Shown here: positions 8,133-15,830 of the stretch, in pieces | How the letters are laid out: the number at the start of each line of letters is the position of its first letter | Position numbering within the stretch: position 1 is the stretch's first letter | Origin: a bacterium UBP2_UBA4780 | Lineage (GTDB): Bacteria > Edwardsbacteria > AC1 > EtOH8 | DNA: 21,992 nt | Assembly: GCA_002403115.1 (NCBI GenBank) | Contig: DHHE01000191.1 | Location: forward strand, 1-21,992 | Direction: 5' to 3' | Made by a program: the position numbers and the translations under genes | The notes under the pieces: generated by a model | Database searches by the model: none | The model's input: only the letters and a program-made list of their open reading frames with translations | What the model was told of the DNA's origin: nothing

Positions 8133-10199
8133 CTAATACCTGGTAATAAAATCAATATCAATGCCCTTTTTGTTGGCATACGACCTGACATTTTCGGATA
8201 TCTCACGCAAATGCTTGCTCTCGAAATGATAGCCGAAGGCTATAATAGCGGCAGGTGTGAATGTTTCGTCCGAATCAATATTTGTCAGCAAGGCTTTCAG
8301 GCTGTCGGTGGTAAATCCCTTGTCCATGAGGTAAAGCTTTCCATTGCCGTAATGTGCGGAATACCCGCTCAGGTCTATTTTTAGTAAATCCTGCGACAGT
8401 GGTGTGCCGTCGTAAGTTTTCCAAGTGACAAGCGGGGCTTTGATGTCGTCCTCGGTTAGCTTGTTTTCGTCAAACAATTTTGTCTGGTCATTCAGTTCGT
8501 CGGCTTCAAAATCATAATCTTCCCAAATGGGCATGGTGTGGTATATCTTGAACCCCAGGTCCTGTTCTTTTAAAGCTTTTATTTCTGCCTTTAATTGTTT
8601 TATCTCGTCTTCTTTTTCTTCAACATCCAATTTTCCTTCTAGTTCTTTTATTTCTTTTTCTTTCGCTTTAATGCTTACGGGAATGGTTTCGTTTTTTACC
8701 TTATTGGTAGCCCGGTTCAATCTTTCTTTGGTTATTTCGTAAATGGTTGGTTCAGCCTTTAGTTTATTTTTTACAAAATCATATGCCGTTTTGTTTTTCT
8801 TGGGGTCGATTTGCTCCGGTAGCTGCACCAATATATATTTACGGTTACCTCCATCTTCGGCATTTAGTTGCATCACTGCATCGCCTGTGGTGCCGGAACC
8901 AGCAAAAAAGTCGAATATAATTGAATCTTTATCTGGTATCAAATAAATTATTTTTTTGATTAATAATGAAGGCTTTGGGTAATTGAATACTTTTTCATCA
9001 AACATCTTTTTAACTTCTTCTGTACCGTTTTCATAATTCACTTCTTTTTCATAAAAGATTGACTTAATTTTACTTATTTTATCATCTTCGTAATAGTTTT
9101 TTTCGAAAATATCATAAACCATATTCCCATTTCTTCTAACTTCTCTTGCGAGTAAACAATCAATCTCGTTTTCAACTGTTTCTTTTGACCAACGCCATCT
9201 CCCATCGGTTCCATCTTCTAGTTTGGGTAAAATTTCAATATATCTTTGGTTTTCATTTTTTATAATAGAAATTTCTTTAGTGGTAGGATAATAATATATT
9301 GGGAAGTATTGATTTGGCGCATCTACTCTTCGGGAACCGGCGCCTCTCTTCCTTAGCCCTATTTCTCGATATTTATATCCTTCTTCATCAACTTTGTCAA
9401 AGATTTCTTCGTTTATTGGGTATCCTAAGGGATTAATTTTACTTATGTCTTTTGTATATAATAAAACGTATTCATGTACGGATGCTGTGTGTTTTTTTGC
9501 CTGATTCCCCCTTGGATTTGAACGAATAATAAATTGCTCCACAAAATTCTCTTCCCCAAAAATCTCATCCAACAATAACCTAAGTTGTGCCACTTCACTA
9601 TCATCTATTGAGATGAATATTAACCCATCCTCGCTTAGTAGTTGTTTGGCTATGTAAAGACGCGGGTACATAAAAGTAAGCCAAGCTGAATGACTGTTGC
9701 TTTTGCTTTGGGTAAACTCCAATATACGCTTGGCTTTTTCTTCTTCAATGCCCGCCAGTTGCTGCAGTTCCTGCACAGTGAACTTTCGGTCATCCTGATA
9801 TACAAAACCATCGCTGCCGGTGTTGTACGGCGGGTCTATGTATATCATTTTTATTTTCTCGTGATAGGCATTTGCCAGGTGTTTCAGCACCTCCAGGTTG
9901 TCGCCTTTTATCAACAGGTTTTCAGAGTTTTTGTTTTCTTCTTTCTGGTTATGTTTCTCGTCTTCTTTTAACAAAGTGGTCGCTGGATCGCTGGCCAAAA
10001 GCCGGGCATATGATTTGCCCAGCCACTCAAGCCCATAGCTTTCGGTTGAAAAGTCTATTTCGTTTTCAGAAAGGTTCTTGCGGAACTTTTCAATTTGAAA
10101 CTTGCCATTCTTGTCAAAGCACTGTGAAAAGTGCTTTTTTAATATTGCAAGGTCCTCGTTGGATGCCTTTATATCGTTGGTTACGTTTTGGTTATTCAT
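8133..10199 (-). CDS. mod: Type III restriction-modification methyltransferase subunit Mod
   Basis: Adenine-N6 DNA methyltransferase that also gives the Mod-Res complex its target specificity. From ATG 10199 it has 688 residues. The catalytic motif DPPYNTGSDG lies at 122-131 and precedes the AdoMet-binding motif DFFAGSGTTG (430-439); this order is the beta class typical of type III Mod. The roughly 300 residues between them hold the target recognition domain and are the most AT-rich part. After the AdoMet motif come a charged coiled coil (about 511-546) and a conserved C-terminal domain ending DFITRY. An ATG at 10232 would add 11 residues but has no good ribosome site, whereas ATG 10199 has AGAGG six bases upstream. 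The frame is intact. Recognition sequence unknown. Confidence 0.94.
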   Translation of the reverse strand: MNNQNVTNDIKASNEDLAILKKHFSQCFDKNGKFQIEKFRKNLSENEIDFSTESYGLEWLGKSYARLLASDPATTLLKEDEKHNQKEENKNSENLLIKGDNLEVLKHLANAYHEKIKMIYIDPPYNTGSDGFVYQDDRKFTVQELQQLAGIEEEKAKRILEFTQSKSNSHSAWLTFMYPRLYIAKQLLSEDGLIFISIDDSEVAQLRLLLDEIFGEENFVEQFIIRSNPRGNQAKKHTASVHEYVLLYTKDISKINPLGYPINEEIFDKVDEEGYKYREIGLRKRGAGSRRVDAPNQYFPIYYYPTTKEISIIKNENQRYIEILPKLEDGTDGRWRWSKETVENEIDCLLAREVRRNGNMVYDIFEKNYYEDDKISKIKSIFYEKEVNYENGTEEVKKMFDEKVFNYPKPSLLIKKIIYLIPDKDSIIFDFFAGSGTTGDAVMQLNAEDGGNRKYILVQLPEQIDPKKNKTAYDFVKNKLKAEPTIYEITKERLNRATNKVKNETIPVSIKAKEKEIKELEGKLDVEEKEDEIKQLKAEIKALKEQDLGFKIYHTMPIWEDYDFEADELNDQTKLFDENKLTEDDIKAPLVTWKTYDGTPLSQDLLKIDLSGYSAHYGNGKLYLMDKGFTTDSLKALLTNIDSDETFTPAAIIAFGYHFESKHLREISENVRSYANKKGIDIDFITRY

Positions 10200-10205
10200 T
10201 TTATA

Positions 10206-10210
10206 CCTCT
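10206..10210 (-). promoter_or_regulatory. Ribosome binding site deciding the mod start
   Basis: AGAGG lies six bases upstream of ATG 10199. The alternative in-frame ATG 10232 is preceded only by ACGATAAAAT, with no nearby Shine-Dalgarno sequence. This favours 10199 as the start of mod. Confidence 0.6.
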
Positions 10211-10252
10211 TTTTTACCTCTTCGCCCGCCATATTTTATCGTTCCCTTTCCC

Positions 10253-12010
10253 TCACGTCCCCTCCACCGAGCAGGTCAGGGCCAGGTCGGGGAACAGCCC
10301 GATGACGAAGTCGGCCAGAATGGCCCGGGACTTGTCGGCGCTCTCGGCCTCCATCACCCGGGCCGCCACCCGGCGGCACTGGTCCAGCCGCAGGTTGAGG
10401 ATCATCCGCTTGACCTCGGGCACGGCCACCGGGTTCATGCTGAACTCGTCCAGGCTCAGGCCCAGCAGCAGCGGCACCGCCAGGGGGTCGGCGCACATCT
10501 CTCCGCACATGCCCACCCAGATGCCGGCCCGGTGGCCGCACTCGATCACCTCGCGCACCAGGCGGAGCACCGCCGGGTTGAAGGGGTCGTACATCCTGGC
10601 CACCCGGTGGTTGGTGCGGTCCACCGCCAGGGTGTACTGGGTCAGGTCGTTGGAGCCGATGCTGAAGAAGTCCGATTCCTGCGCCAGGGCCGTCGCCGTC
10701 AGCGCGGCGGCCGGGGTCTCTATCATGATACCCACCTGGCAGTGCTCGTCGAACTTGACGCGGTCGCCCCTCAGCTCTTGCTTGGCCTCCTCCACCGCGG
10801 CCTTGGCCCGCCTCAGCTCCTCCAGGCAGCAGATCATGGGGAACATGATCTTGACCTGGCCGTGGGCCGAGGCCTTGAGGATGGCCCGGATCTGGGCCTT
10901 GAACAGCTCCGGCCGGTCCAGGCAGAAGCGGATGGCCCGCCAGCCCAGGAAGGGGTTGGCCTCGGGCTCCGGCGCCTGGCCGCCGATCTTGTCGCCGCCC
11001 AAATCGAAGGTCCGGATGATCACCGGGTCCGGCGCCAGTTTCTCGGCCACCCGCCGGTAGATGGCGTACTGCTCGTCCTCGGTCGGCAGGCGGTCGGATG
11101 TCAGGTAGAGGAACTCGGTGCGGAAGAGCCCCACCCCCTTGGCCCCGTGGGAGAGCACCGCCACCGTCTCCTCCGGCAGCTCGATGTTGGCCGAAAGCTC
11201 CACCTGGTGCCCGTCGCGGGTGATGGCCTTGGACTTGCGCAGCTTCCTGAGGTCGGCCACGTGCCGAAGGTAGCTTTTCTGCTGGCGGCGGTACGATTCC
11301 AGGGTGGCCGGCAGCGGGTTGAGGATGACCGTCCCCCGGTTCCCGTCGACCACCGCCCAGTCCCCCTGGGAGGCCTGCGCCAGCGAGCCCTTGATGCCGA
11401 CAACCGCCGGGATCTCCAGGCTGCGGGCGATGATGGCGGTGTGCGAGGTCTTGCCCCCGATCTCGGTGACCATGGCCGCCGCCTTCTGGGTGGCCAGGTA
11501 GGCGGCGTCGGCCGGGGACAGCTCGTGGGCCAGGACTATGGAGTCGCGGGGGATGCTGGGGGCCTGTCCCTGGTCCCGGACGTGCTTGACCACCCTCCAG
11601 GTGATGTCCCTGATGTCGCTGGCCCTCTCCTTGAGGTACTGGCTGTCGGCGGCGTCCAGCTGCTGCGATATCTGCTCCATGACCTCGTGGAAGGCCGAGG
11701 CCGCGTCCTGGCCGTCCCGCCGGATGCGCTCCCGGGTGCCCTCGGCCGCGGTGGGGTCCGAGAGCATCATCATCTGGGCGTCCCACAGCTCGGTCTCTTC
11801 CGTTCCCAGCCGTTCCACCACCAGGCCGCGGAGCTCGTCCAGCTCGGCCCGGGCCCGCTCCAAAGCCCGGGCGAAGCGCCGCAGCTCGGACTCGGGGTCC
11901 GAAACCGTCTGGCGGGTCACCGGCTGGGCGTGCCGGCGGTGGATGAAGATCCGGCCGATGCCGATGCCGGGCGAGGCGGCGATGCCCTGCAGCCTCAGTT
12001 CCTTGGCCAT
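10253..12010 (-). CDS. ptsI: Phosphoenolpyruvate-protein phosphotransferase, PTS Enzyme I
   Basis: Cytoplasmic Enzyme I, which transfers phosphate from phosphoenolpyruvate to HPr. From ATG 12010 it is 585 residues, close to the E. coli protein. N-terminal swivelling and HPr-binding domains are followed by the active histidine H190 in GGKTSHTAIIARS. The C-terminal PEP-binding barrel shows LFRTEFLYL, IRTFDLGGDK, NPFLGWRAIR, GSNDLTQYTLAVDR and the catalytic C502 in GMCGEMCADP. ATG 12010 has GAGGA six bases upstream; a TTG six bases earlier (12016) is possible but less likely. It starts two bases after the ptsH stop codon, so the two are co-translated. No EII gene follows; the next genes are the foreign restriction system, so this Enzyme I may serve a regulatory phosphorelay. 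Confidence 0.97.
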   Translation of the reverse strand: MAKELRLQGIAASPGIGIGRIFIHRRHAQPVTRQTVSDPESELRRFARALERARAELDELRGLVVERLGTEETELWDAQMMMLSDPTAAEGTRERIRRDGQDAASAFHEVMEQISQQLDAADSQYLKERASDIRDITWRVVKHVRDQGQAPSIPRDSIVLAHELSPADAAYLATQKAAAMVTEIGGKTSHTAIIARSLEIPAVVGIKGSLAQASQGDWAVVDGNRGTVILNPLPATLESYRRQQKSYLRHVADLRKLRKSKAITRDGHQVELSANIELPEETVAVLSHGAKGVGLFRTEFLYLTSDRLPTEDEQYAIYRRVAEKLAPDPVIIRTFDLGGDKIGGQAPEPEANPFLGWRAIRFCLDRPELFKAQIRAILKASAHGQVKIMFPMICCLEELRRAKAAVEEAKQELRGDRVKFDEHCQVGIMIETPAAALTATALAQESDFFSIGSNDLTQYTLAVDRTNHRVARMYDPFNPAVLRLVREVIECGHRAGIWVGMCGEMCADPLAVPLLLGLSLDEFSMNPVAVPEVKRMILNLRLDQCRRVAARVMEAESADKSRAILADFVIGLFPDLALTCSVEGT

Positions 12011-12012
12011 GC

Positions 12013-12279
12013 TCAATCCTCGTTGAATTTGTCGGCCACCAGCCGGCTGAGGGCCTCCAGGGCCTCGGCCTCGTCCGGTCCCTCGGCCTTGATGCGCAGG
12101 CTGGAACCCGGCTCGGCCGCCAGCATCATCACCCCCATGATGCTCTTGCCGTTGACCTCCAGCTCGTCCTTGCCCACCCAGATCTCGGCGCGGTACCTGT
12201 CGGCGGTCTTGACGAACAAGGCCGCCGGCCGGGCGTGCATCCCCAGCCGGTTGACGATGGTCACCGAGGCCTCCCTCAT
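12013..12279 (-). CDS. ptsH: Phosphocarrier protein HPr
   Basis: Small 88-residue phosphocarrier. The Enzyme I phosphorylation site H15 lies in GMHARPAA, and the HPr-kinase site S46 lies in NGKSIMGVMML, both at the canonical numbers. With hprK about 2 kb upstream in the same cluster, both phosphorylations are predicted, so this HPr can act as a metabolic sensor. ATG 12279 overlaps the stop codon of the GH57 gene (ATGA), with AGAGGTG just upstream. ptsI follows after 2 bases. No feature distinguishes it from ordinary HPr; I see no deviation at active residues. Confidence 0.97.
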   Translation of the reverse strand: MREASVTIVNRLGMHARPAALFVKTADRYRAEIWVGKDELEVNGKSIMGVMMLAAEPGSSLRIKAEGPDEAEALEALSRLVADKFNED

Positions 12280-14330
12280 GCCCGCACCTCTATCGATATC
12301 TCAAGATCGGCGCCCCGGCCCGGCTCCAGCCGGAGCACCCTGGTCCATACCAGGCAGGAGCACTGGTAGTTGCGCTCCAGACCGCTCTCGGACTGGGAGA
12401 CCGTCTCCACCGGGTACCGCCACAGGTCCCAGGGTTCGTTCAATCGGAAGCTTATCTTGATCCCCCGGTAATCGTCGCGCACCTCCAGCCGGGAGAGGCC
12501 CGGATCGCAGGCCGGCAGGTCCAGCCTCCGGGTGCTCAGCTCCCGGTCCTCCGAGGCGCAATGCCTTCCCTCCCCGGCCGAGAGCAGGCCCAGGTTGAAC
12601 TCGACGCCCGGCCTCAGCTCGACCGTCTCGGCGCCCCGGTTGGTCCAGCGGTAACGGGCGCCCACGGCGCCCCCCGGCCCCAGCCTGACGGTTTTCTCGA
12701 TAACTATGTCATTATAGTATCCGACCAGCGCCACCGCACCCCCGCCGGCCCCGGGCGCCCTTTCCTCCCAGCGCGTCCCCAGCACCCCCTGGTAGGCCGG
12801 GACCCGCGCCTGGCGCAACCCATCCAGGGACGCCCCCGGCTCCAGCAGGTGGTCGGCCAGGGCCATCCTGGGGCAGGGATCGTAGGCCAGCAGCCTGTCC
12901 AACCCCTCCTCCTTGGCCGCCATCATCTCGTGGATGCTCTTGCCGGAATCCTCCCCGGTGCGGTGTTCCTTGATCTTGCGGTGGTAGCTCTCAGGCCGCC
13001 GGGAGAGGTTGTCCAGAAGATTGACCTCCTTGGCCCTGAGGTCCCACTCGTAGACGGACCCGCCCCAGGAGGGCTTGAGGTACAGGTTCATCGCTTCATT
13101 CGAGAGCAGAACCTCGTCCCGGCCGTCGCCGTCGAAATCCCTTCTTTCCGTCCCCGAATTTTCATCCGGTCCCGGGCAAAGGTTCTCGGCCCGGATCAGG
13201 TGCCGGTAGAGCGCCGCCCTCAGGTGCGGCAGGTAGAGCCCTCCGAAGATGCCGTGCCAGTAGCCGCAGTTGCACTGGCCCCGATAGAGTTCGCGCCTGG
13301 CCTCGGGCCCGGCCTGGGCCGCCTTCTCCGAAACCTGGAGCATCTTCCGGTAGATGAAGTTGGATTCGGGATACTTGGTGAAGAAATTCCTCCAGATGCC
13401 GCCTCGGACGAACGGGCCGTAGCGGCCGTAGCCGCCCTCGTGTTTCAGCCGATCCACCAGCTCCCGGTAGACGGACTCGGCCTCGGGCTCCAGCACCCAC
13501 TCCCCCATCTCGGCGTAGGAACCGGTGGGAAGATAGATCCGCCCCTTGGGGGAGCCGAGCCCGAGGGCCTGGGAGAAGGTGGCCGTCTCGATCCGGTCCC
13601 GGTTCGCCTCCAGGGCGTCGAAAAACCTGTTCAGCCAGCCGTTGGTGTAAACGTGGTCGTGGGTCCCGGGCCAGACCCCGAACTTCTCTCCGTCGTCGGC
13701 CAGGATGGCCAGGTCCCCGGGAAGGTGATCGTTCAACAGATGGCCGATGACCTCGTCCACGTCGTGGAACGGGACCAGGTATCGCAGCTTCTGGCTGATG
13801 GGAAAAACCCGGAGTGAATGCCCCTGGTCCTCGGTCAGATAGCAGCCCTTCAGGTCCCGGTCAAAAAGCCCGGCCGCCTTGAAGTGGGCGTCGTCCAGGG
13901 CCGTCAGCCCGATCCCGGCCCGGGTAAGCGTCGATGGCAGGGACGGCTCCCACACCCTCTCGGCCACCCAGGCCCCCCTGGGCCGGGCCCCGAACTCCTG
14001 CTCCAGAAAATCCGACATCATGACCAGCTGCCCCTCCCGGTCCCGCTCCGGAATGGCCGGCAGTATCGGTTCGTAGAAGCCGCCGCCCCAAAGCTCCGCC
14101 TGCCCCCGGTCCGACAGGGTTTTGACCAGATCCAGGTACTCCCGGTGATGCTCCTTGAGCCACTCCCACAGGCAGCCGCTGTTGTGCAGGGTGAAGCGGA
14201 ACCAGGGCCTCTGGGCTGCCATCTCCAGGAACGGCCGGTAGGACCGCTGGTAGGCCTCCTCGAAGACGAAGTCGAAGTTGCCCACCGGCTGGTGGTTGTG
14301 GACGCCGAAAAGGAAGTTTACCTTGGACAT
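12276..14330 (-). CDS. Glycoside hydrolase family 57 protein, 4-alpha-glucanotransferase/amylase type
   Basis: A 684-residue alpha-glucan-active enzyme. All five conserved GH57 regions are seen: HNHQP (11-15), GGGFYEPIL (82-90), WVAERVWEP (121-129) with probable nucleophile E124, ADDGEKFGVWPGTH (211-224) with probable acid/base D213, and TGSYAEMGEW further on. The C-terminal half matches the beta-sandwich domains of Thermococcus-type 4-alpha-glucanotransferases, and the length fits (about 660 residues). The likely role is remodelling or breaking glycogen or maltodextrin in the cytoplasm; no signal peptide is present. ATG 14330 has only a weak ribosome site and lies 89 bases after hprK across a strong palindrome. 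The 3' end overlaps ptsH by 4 bases. An alpha-amylase activity cannot be excluded. Confidence 0.9.
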   Translation of the reverse strand: MSKVNFLFGVHNHQPVGNFDFVFEEAYQRSYRPFLEMAAQRPWFRFTLHNSGCLWEWLKEHHREYLDLVKTLSDRGQAELWGGGFYEPILPAIPERDREGQLVMMSDFLEQEFGARPRGAWVAERVWEPSLPSTLTRAGIGLTALDDAHFKAAGLFDRDLKGCYLTEDQGHSLRVFPISQKLRYLVPFHDVDEVIGHLLNDHLPGDLAILADDGEKFGVWPGTHDHVYTNGWLNRFFDALEANRDRIETATFSQALGLGSPKGRIYLPTGSYAEMGEWVLEPEAESVYRELVDRLKHEGGYGRYGPFVRGGIWRNFFTKYPESNFIYRKMLQVSEKAAQAGPEARRELYRGQCNCGYWHGIFGGLYLPHLRAALYRHLIRAENLCPGPDENSGTERRDFDGDGRDEVLLSNEAMNLYLKPSWGGSVYEWDLRAKEVNLLDNLSRRPESYHRKIKEHRTGEDSGKSIHEMMAAKEEGLDRLLAYDPCPRMALADHLLEPGASLDGLRQARVPAYQGVLGTRWEERAPGAGGGAVALVGYYNDIVIEKTVRLGPGGAVGARYRWTNRGAETVELRPGVEFNLGLLSAGEGRHCASEDRELSTRRLDLPACDPGLSRLEVRDDYRGIKISFRLNEPWDLWRYPVETVSQSESGLERNYQCSCLVWTRVLRLEPGRGADLEISIEVRA

Positions 14331-14372
14331 CAGGTCAATTTTTAGGTTTAATCGAATTCACCTACTTACCCA

Positions 14373-14398
14373 TCCCCCTTCCCCCGGGGGAAGGGGGA
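14373..14398. repeat. Perfect 26-bp GC palindrome between hprK and the GH57 gene
   Basis: The arms TCCCCCTTCCCCC and GGGGGAAGGGGGA are perfectly complementary with no spacer, and shorter matches (ACCTA at 14360, TAGGT at 14410) lie outside. On the minus strand the stem is followed by TGGGTAAGTAGG rather than a T-run, so it is not a classic terminator. It could be a dispersed repeat, an mRNA-stabilising or attenuating hairpin, or a processing site just before the GH57 gene. Confidence 0.6.
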
Positions 14399-14419
14399 GT
14401 AGAGGGGGTTAGGTCTTCC

Positions 14420-15388
14420 CTATTCGACGTCGTCGTCCTCGTCGTACCGGGCGGCCTCGAACTTCTTCTGGATGGAGTCCAGCAGCCTCTTGTTGAACTC
14501 CTCGGCCGAGCGGTAGCCGCACAGCTTCAGCAGGTGGTTCATGGCGATCACCTCGGAGATGACGCTGATGTTCTTGCCCGGCACCACCGGCACCGTCACC
14601 AGCGGGATCTCCACCCCCAGGATGGCGGTCGGCTTCTCCTCCAGCCCCAGCCGCTCGTAATCCTCGTCGTCCGACCAGCGCTTGAGGCGCACCTCCACCT
14701 CCACCCGCTTGCGCATCCGCATCGACCGGATGCCGAACATCGAGGTCAGGTCGATGATGCCCACCCCCCGGATCTCCATGTGGTGCTGCAGGGTCTGGTT
14801 GCCGTAGCCGATCAGCATCCCCGAGCCCCGGCGCTTGATCATCACCACATCGTCGGCCACCAGCCGGTGCCCCCGCTCCACCAGGTCCAGGGCGCATTCG
14901 CTCTTGCCGATGCCGGAATCGCCGGTATACAGCAGGCCCACCCCGTACACGTCCACCAGGGTGCCGTGGACCGAGACCACCGGGGCCAGCCGGTTGTCGA
15001 TGTAGGACGACAGCTTGTGGATGAAGTCGGTGGTGTCCATGTCGGTCTGGAACAGCGGCACCCCCCGCTCCCGGGCCTGGGCCAGAAGCTCGGGGTGGAT
15101 CTCCAGTTTCTTGGTGACTATGATGCAGGGTATCTGGTGGGCCGTGATCCGGCCCAGGGCCTCTATCCGGGCCTTGGGGTCCAGGGTCTCCAGATAGCCG
15201 GTCTCGGTGATGCCGATGATCTGGATCCTCTCCCACAGGAAGTATCCCATGTAGCCGGTCAGGGCCAGGCCGGGCCGGTTGGCGTCGGCGATGACGATCT
15301 TCCGCTCCAGCTGCCCCTGGTTAAGCACCTCCAGGTGCAGGGCCTCCCCGCGGTCGTCCAGCATCTCCTTGACTGTGATCTCCTTCAT
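14420..15388 (-). CDS. hprK: HPr kinase/phosphorylase
   Basis: A bifunctional 322-residue enzyme that phosphorylates HPr at S46 or removes that phosphate, depending on ATP, phosphate and glycolytic metabolites. The N-terminal domain (about 1-130) is followed by the kinase core: H141 in VSVHG, P-loop GDSGIGKS (156-163), D179-D180 in LVADDVV, and the family signature around MEIRGVGIIDL (204-214). The C-terminal VPGKNISVISEVIAMN is also characteristic. The tail is strongly acidic (DEDDDVE). ATG 15388 has GAGG five bases upstream. The substrate HPr (ptsH) is encoded further along the same strand with S46 conserved, which supports a working pair. Length is normal. Confidence 0.97.
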   Translation of the reverse strand: MKEITVKEMLDDRGEALHLEVLNQGQLERKIVIADANRPGLALTGYMGYFLWERIQIIGITETGYLETLDPKARIEALGRITAHQIPCIIVTKKLEIHPELLAQARERGVPLFQTDMDTTDFIHKLSSYIDNRLAPVVSVHGTLVDVYGVGLLYTGDSGIGKSECALDLVERGHRLVADDVVMIKRRGSGMLIGYGNQTLQHHMEIRGVGIIDLTSMFGIRSMRMRKRVEVEVRLKRWSDDEDYERLGLEEKPTAILGVEIPLVTVPVVPGKNISVISEVIAMNHLLKLCGYRSAEEFNKRLLDSIQKKFEAARYDEDDDVE

Positions 15389-15484
15389 CCCATCCTCACC
15401 TTTTCCGGTTCATGTGCCCGTCTTGACTGATCCGGCCCCCTGGCGGACTGGTGGCGAGCCCTGCCGGGCCGGTCCAGGGGCCTG

Positions 15485-15502
15485 CCCCGAGCGAAGCCGG
15501 GG
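15485..15502. repeat. GC-rich hairpin in the hpf-hprK spacer
   Basis: The 126-base spacer 15389-15514 is very GC-rich and contains CCCCG-AGCGAAGC-CGGGG, a 5-bp stem that on the minus strand presents a CTTCG-type loop. A second imperfect inverted pair involves GGCCCCCTGG (near 15437) and CCAGGGGCC (near 15473). There is no T-run. It resembles dispersed intergenic repeats common in GC-rich genomes; no gene is seen here. Confidence 0.35.
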
Positions 15503-15514
15503 GGCCGGCACCGC

Positions 15515-15829
15515 TCAGATCTTGACGCTGACCCTTTTGCGGTCGCGGCGCTTCTCCTTGAACTTCTTCACCTGGGACTCTATCTTCTTGGCCGCCATAT
15601 CCACCGCCGTCTCCATGCTGGTGGAAACCTCCTTGGCCGACAGCCTTTTCCCCCGGGGCAGGTGCAGGGTTATCTCCGCCTGGTGCCGGTGCTTCTCTCC
15701 GGTCAGGATGACCCTGGCCTCCAGTATGCGGTCGAAGAACCGCTCCATCTTGAAAAGCCGGTCCTCGACCCCGGCCCGCAGGGCATCGGTCATGTCCGGG
15801 TAATGCCTGGTGGTGATGTTCATCTGCAT
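15515..15829 (-). CDS. hpf: Ribosome hibernation promoting factor, short HPF/RaiA type
   Basis: A 104-residue sigma-54-modulation/HPF family protein that binds the 30S subunit and silences ribosomes in stationary phase. The opening MQMNITTRHYPDMTDALR, the FDRILEARVIL strand, HRHQAEITLHLP and the basic C-terminal helix KKIESQVKKFKEKRR fit the family. The length matches the short form, lacking the C-terminal dimerisation domain of long HPF. ATG 15829 begins one base after the lipA stop codon and uses a strong ribosome site inside the lipA 3' end. Its place between rpoN and the PTS kinase is the usual neighbourhood of this gene, with lipA as an intruder. Confidence 0.92.
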   Translation of the reverse strand: MQMNITTRHYPDMTDALRAGVEDRLFKMERFFDRILEARVILTGEKHRHQAEITLHLPRGKRLSAKEVSTSMETAVDMAAKKIESQVKKFKEKRRDRKRVSVKI

Positions 15830-15830
15830 C

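Larger units (their letters stand above)
5216..10252. other. Low-GC genomic island carrying a type III restriction-modification system
   Basis: Base composition drops sharply to AT-rich DNA at about 10250 and returns to GC-rich at about 5215. The segment contains just mod and res. By eye the flanks look near two-thirds GC and the island near 40 percent or less, lowest in the central part of mod (about 9000-9700). No integrase, transposase, tRNA or convincing flanking direct repeat is visible, so the insertion mechanism is unknown. The island lies between ptsI (20 bases from its stop codon) and the aminotransferase, all on the same strand. Confidence 0.75.

Noticed and set aside
8133..10199. 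Phase-variable tandem repeats in mod
   Set aside because: No tetra- or pentanucleotide repeat array is visible; only short homopolymers, which are reported separately at low interest.
5216..10252. Additional defence genes or a mobility gene in the low-GC island
   Set aside because: The two reading frames fill the island almost completely; no third gene, integrase or transposase fits.
9872..12460. Long plus-strand open frame across the mod 5' end, ptsI and ptsH
   Set aside because: It crosses the AT-rich to GC-rich boundary, is antisense to three well-supported genes and has low-complexity composition.
12561..13817. Plus-strand open frame opposite the GH57 gene
   Set aside because: Antisense shadow of a gene with all five GH57 motifs; no family features of its own.
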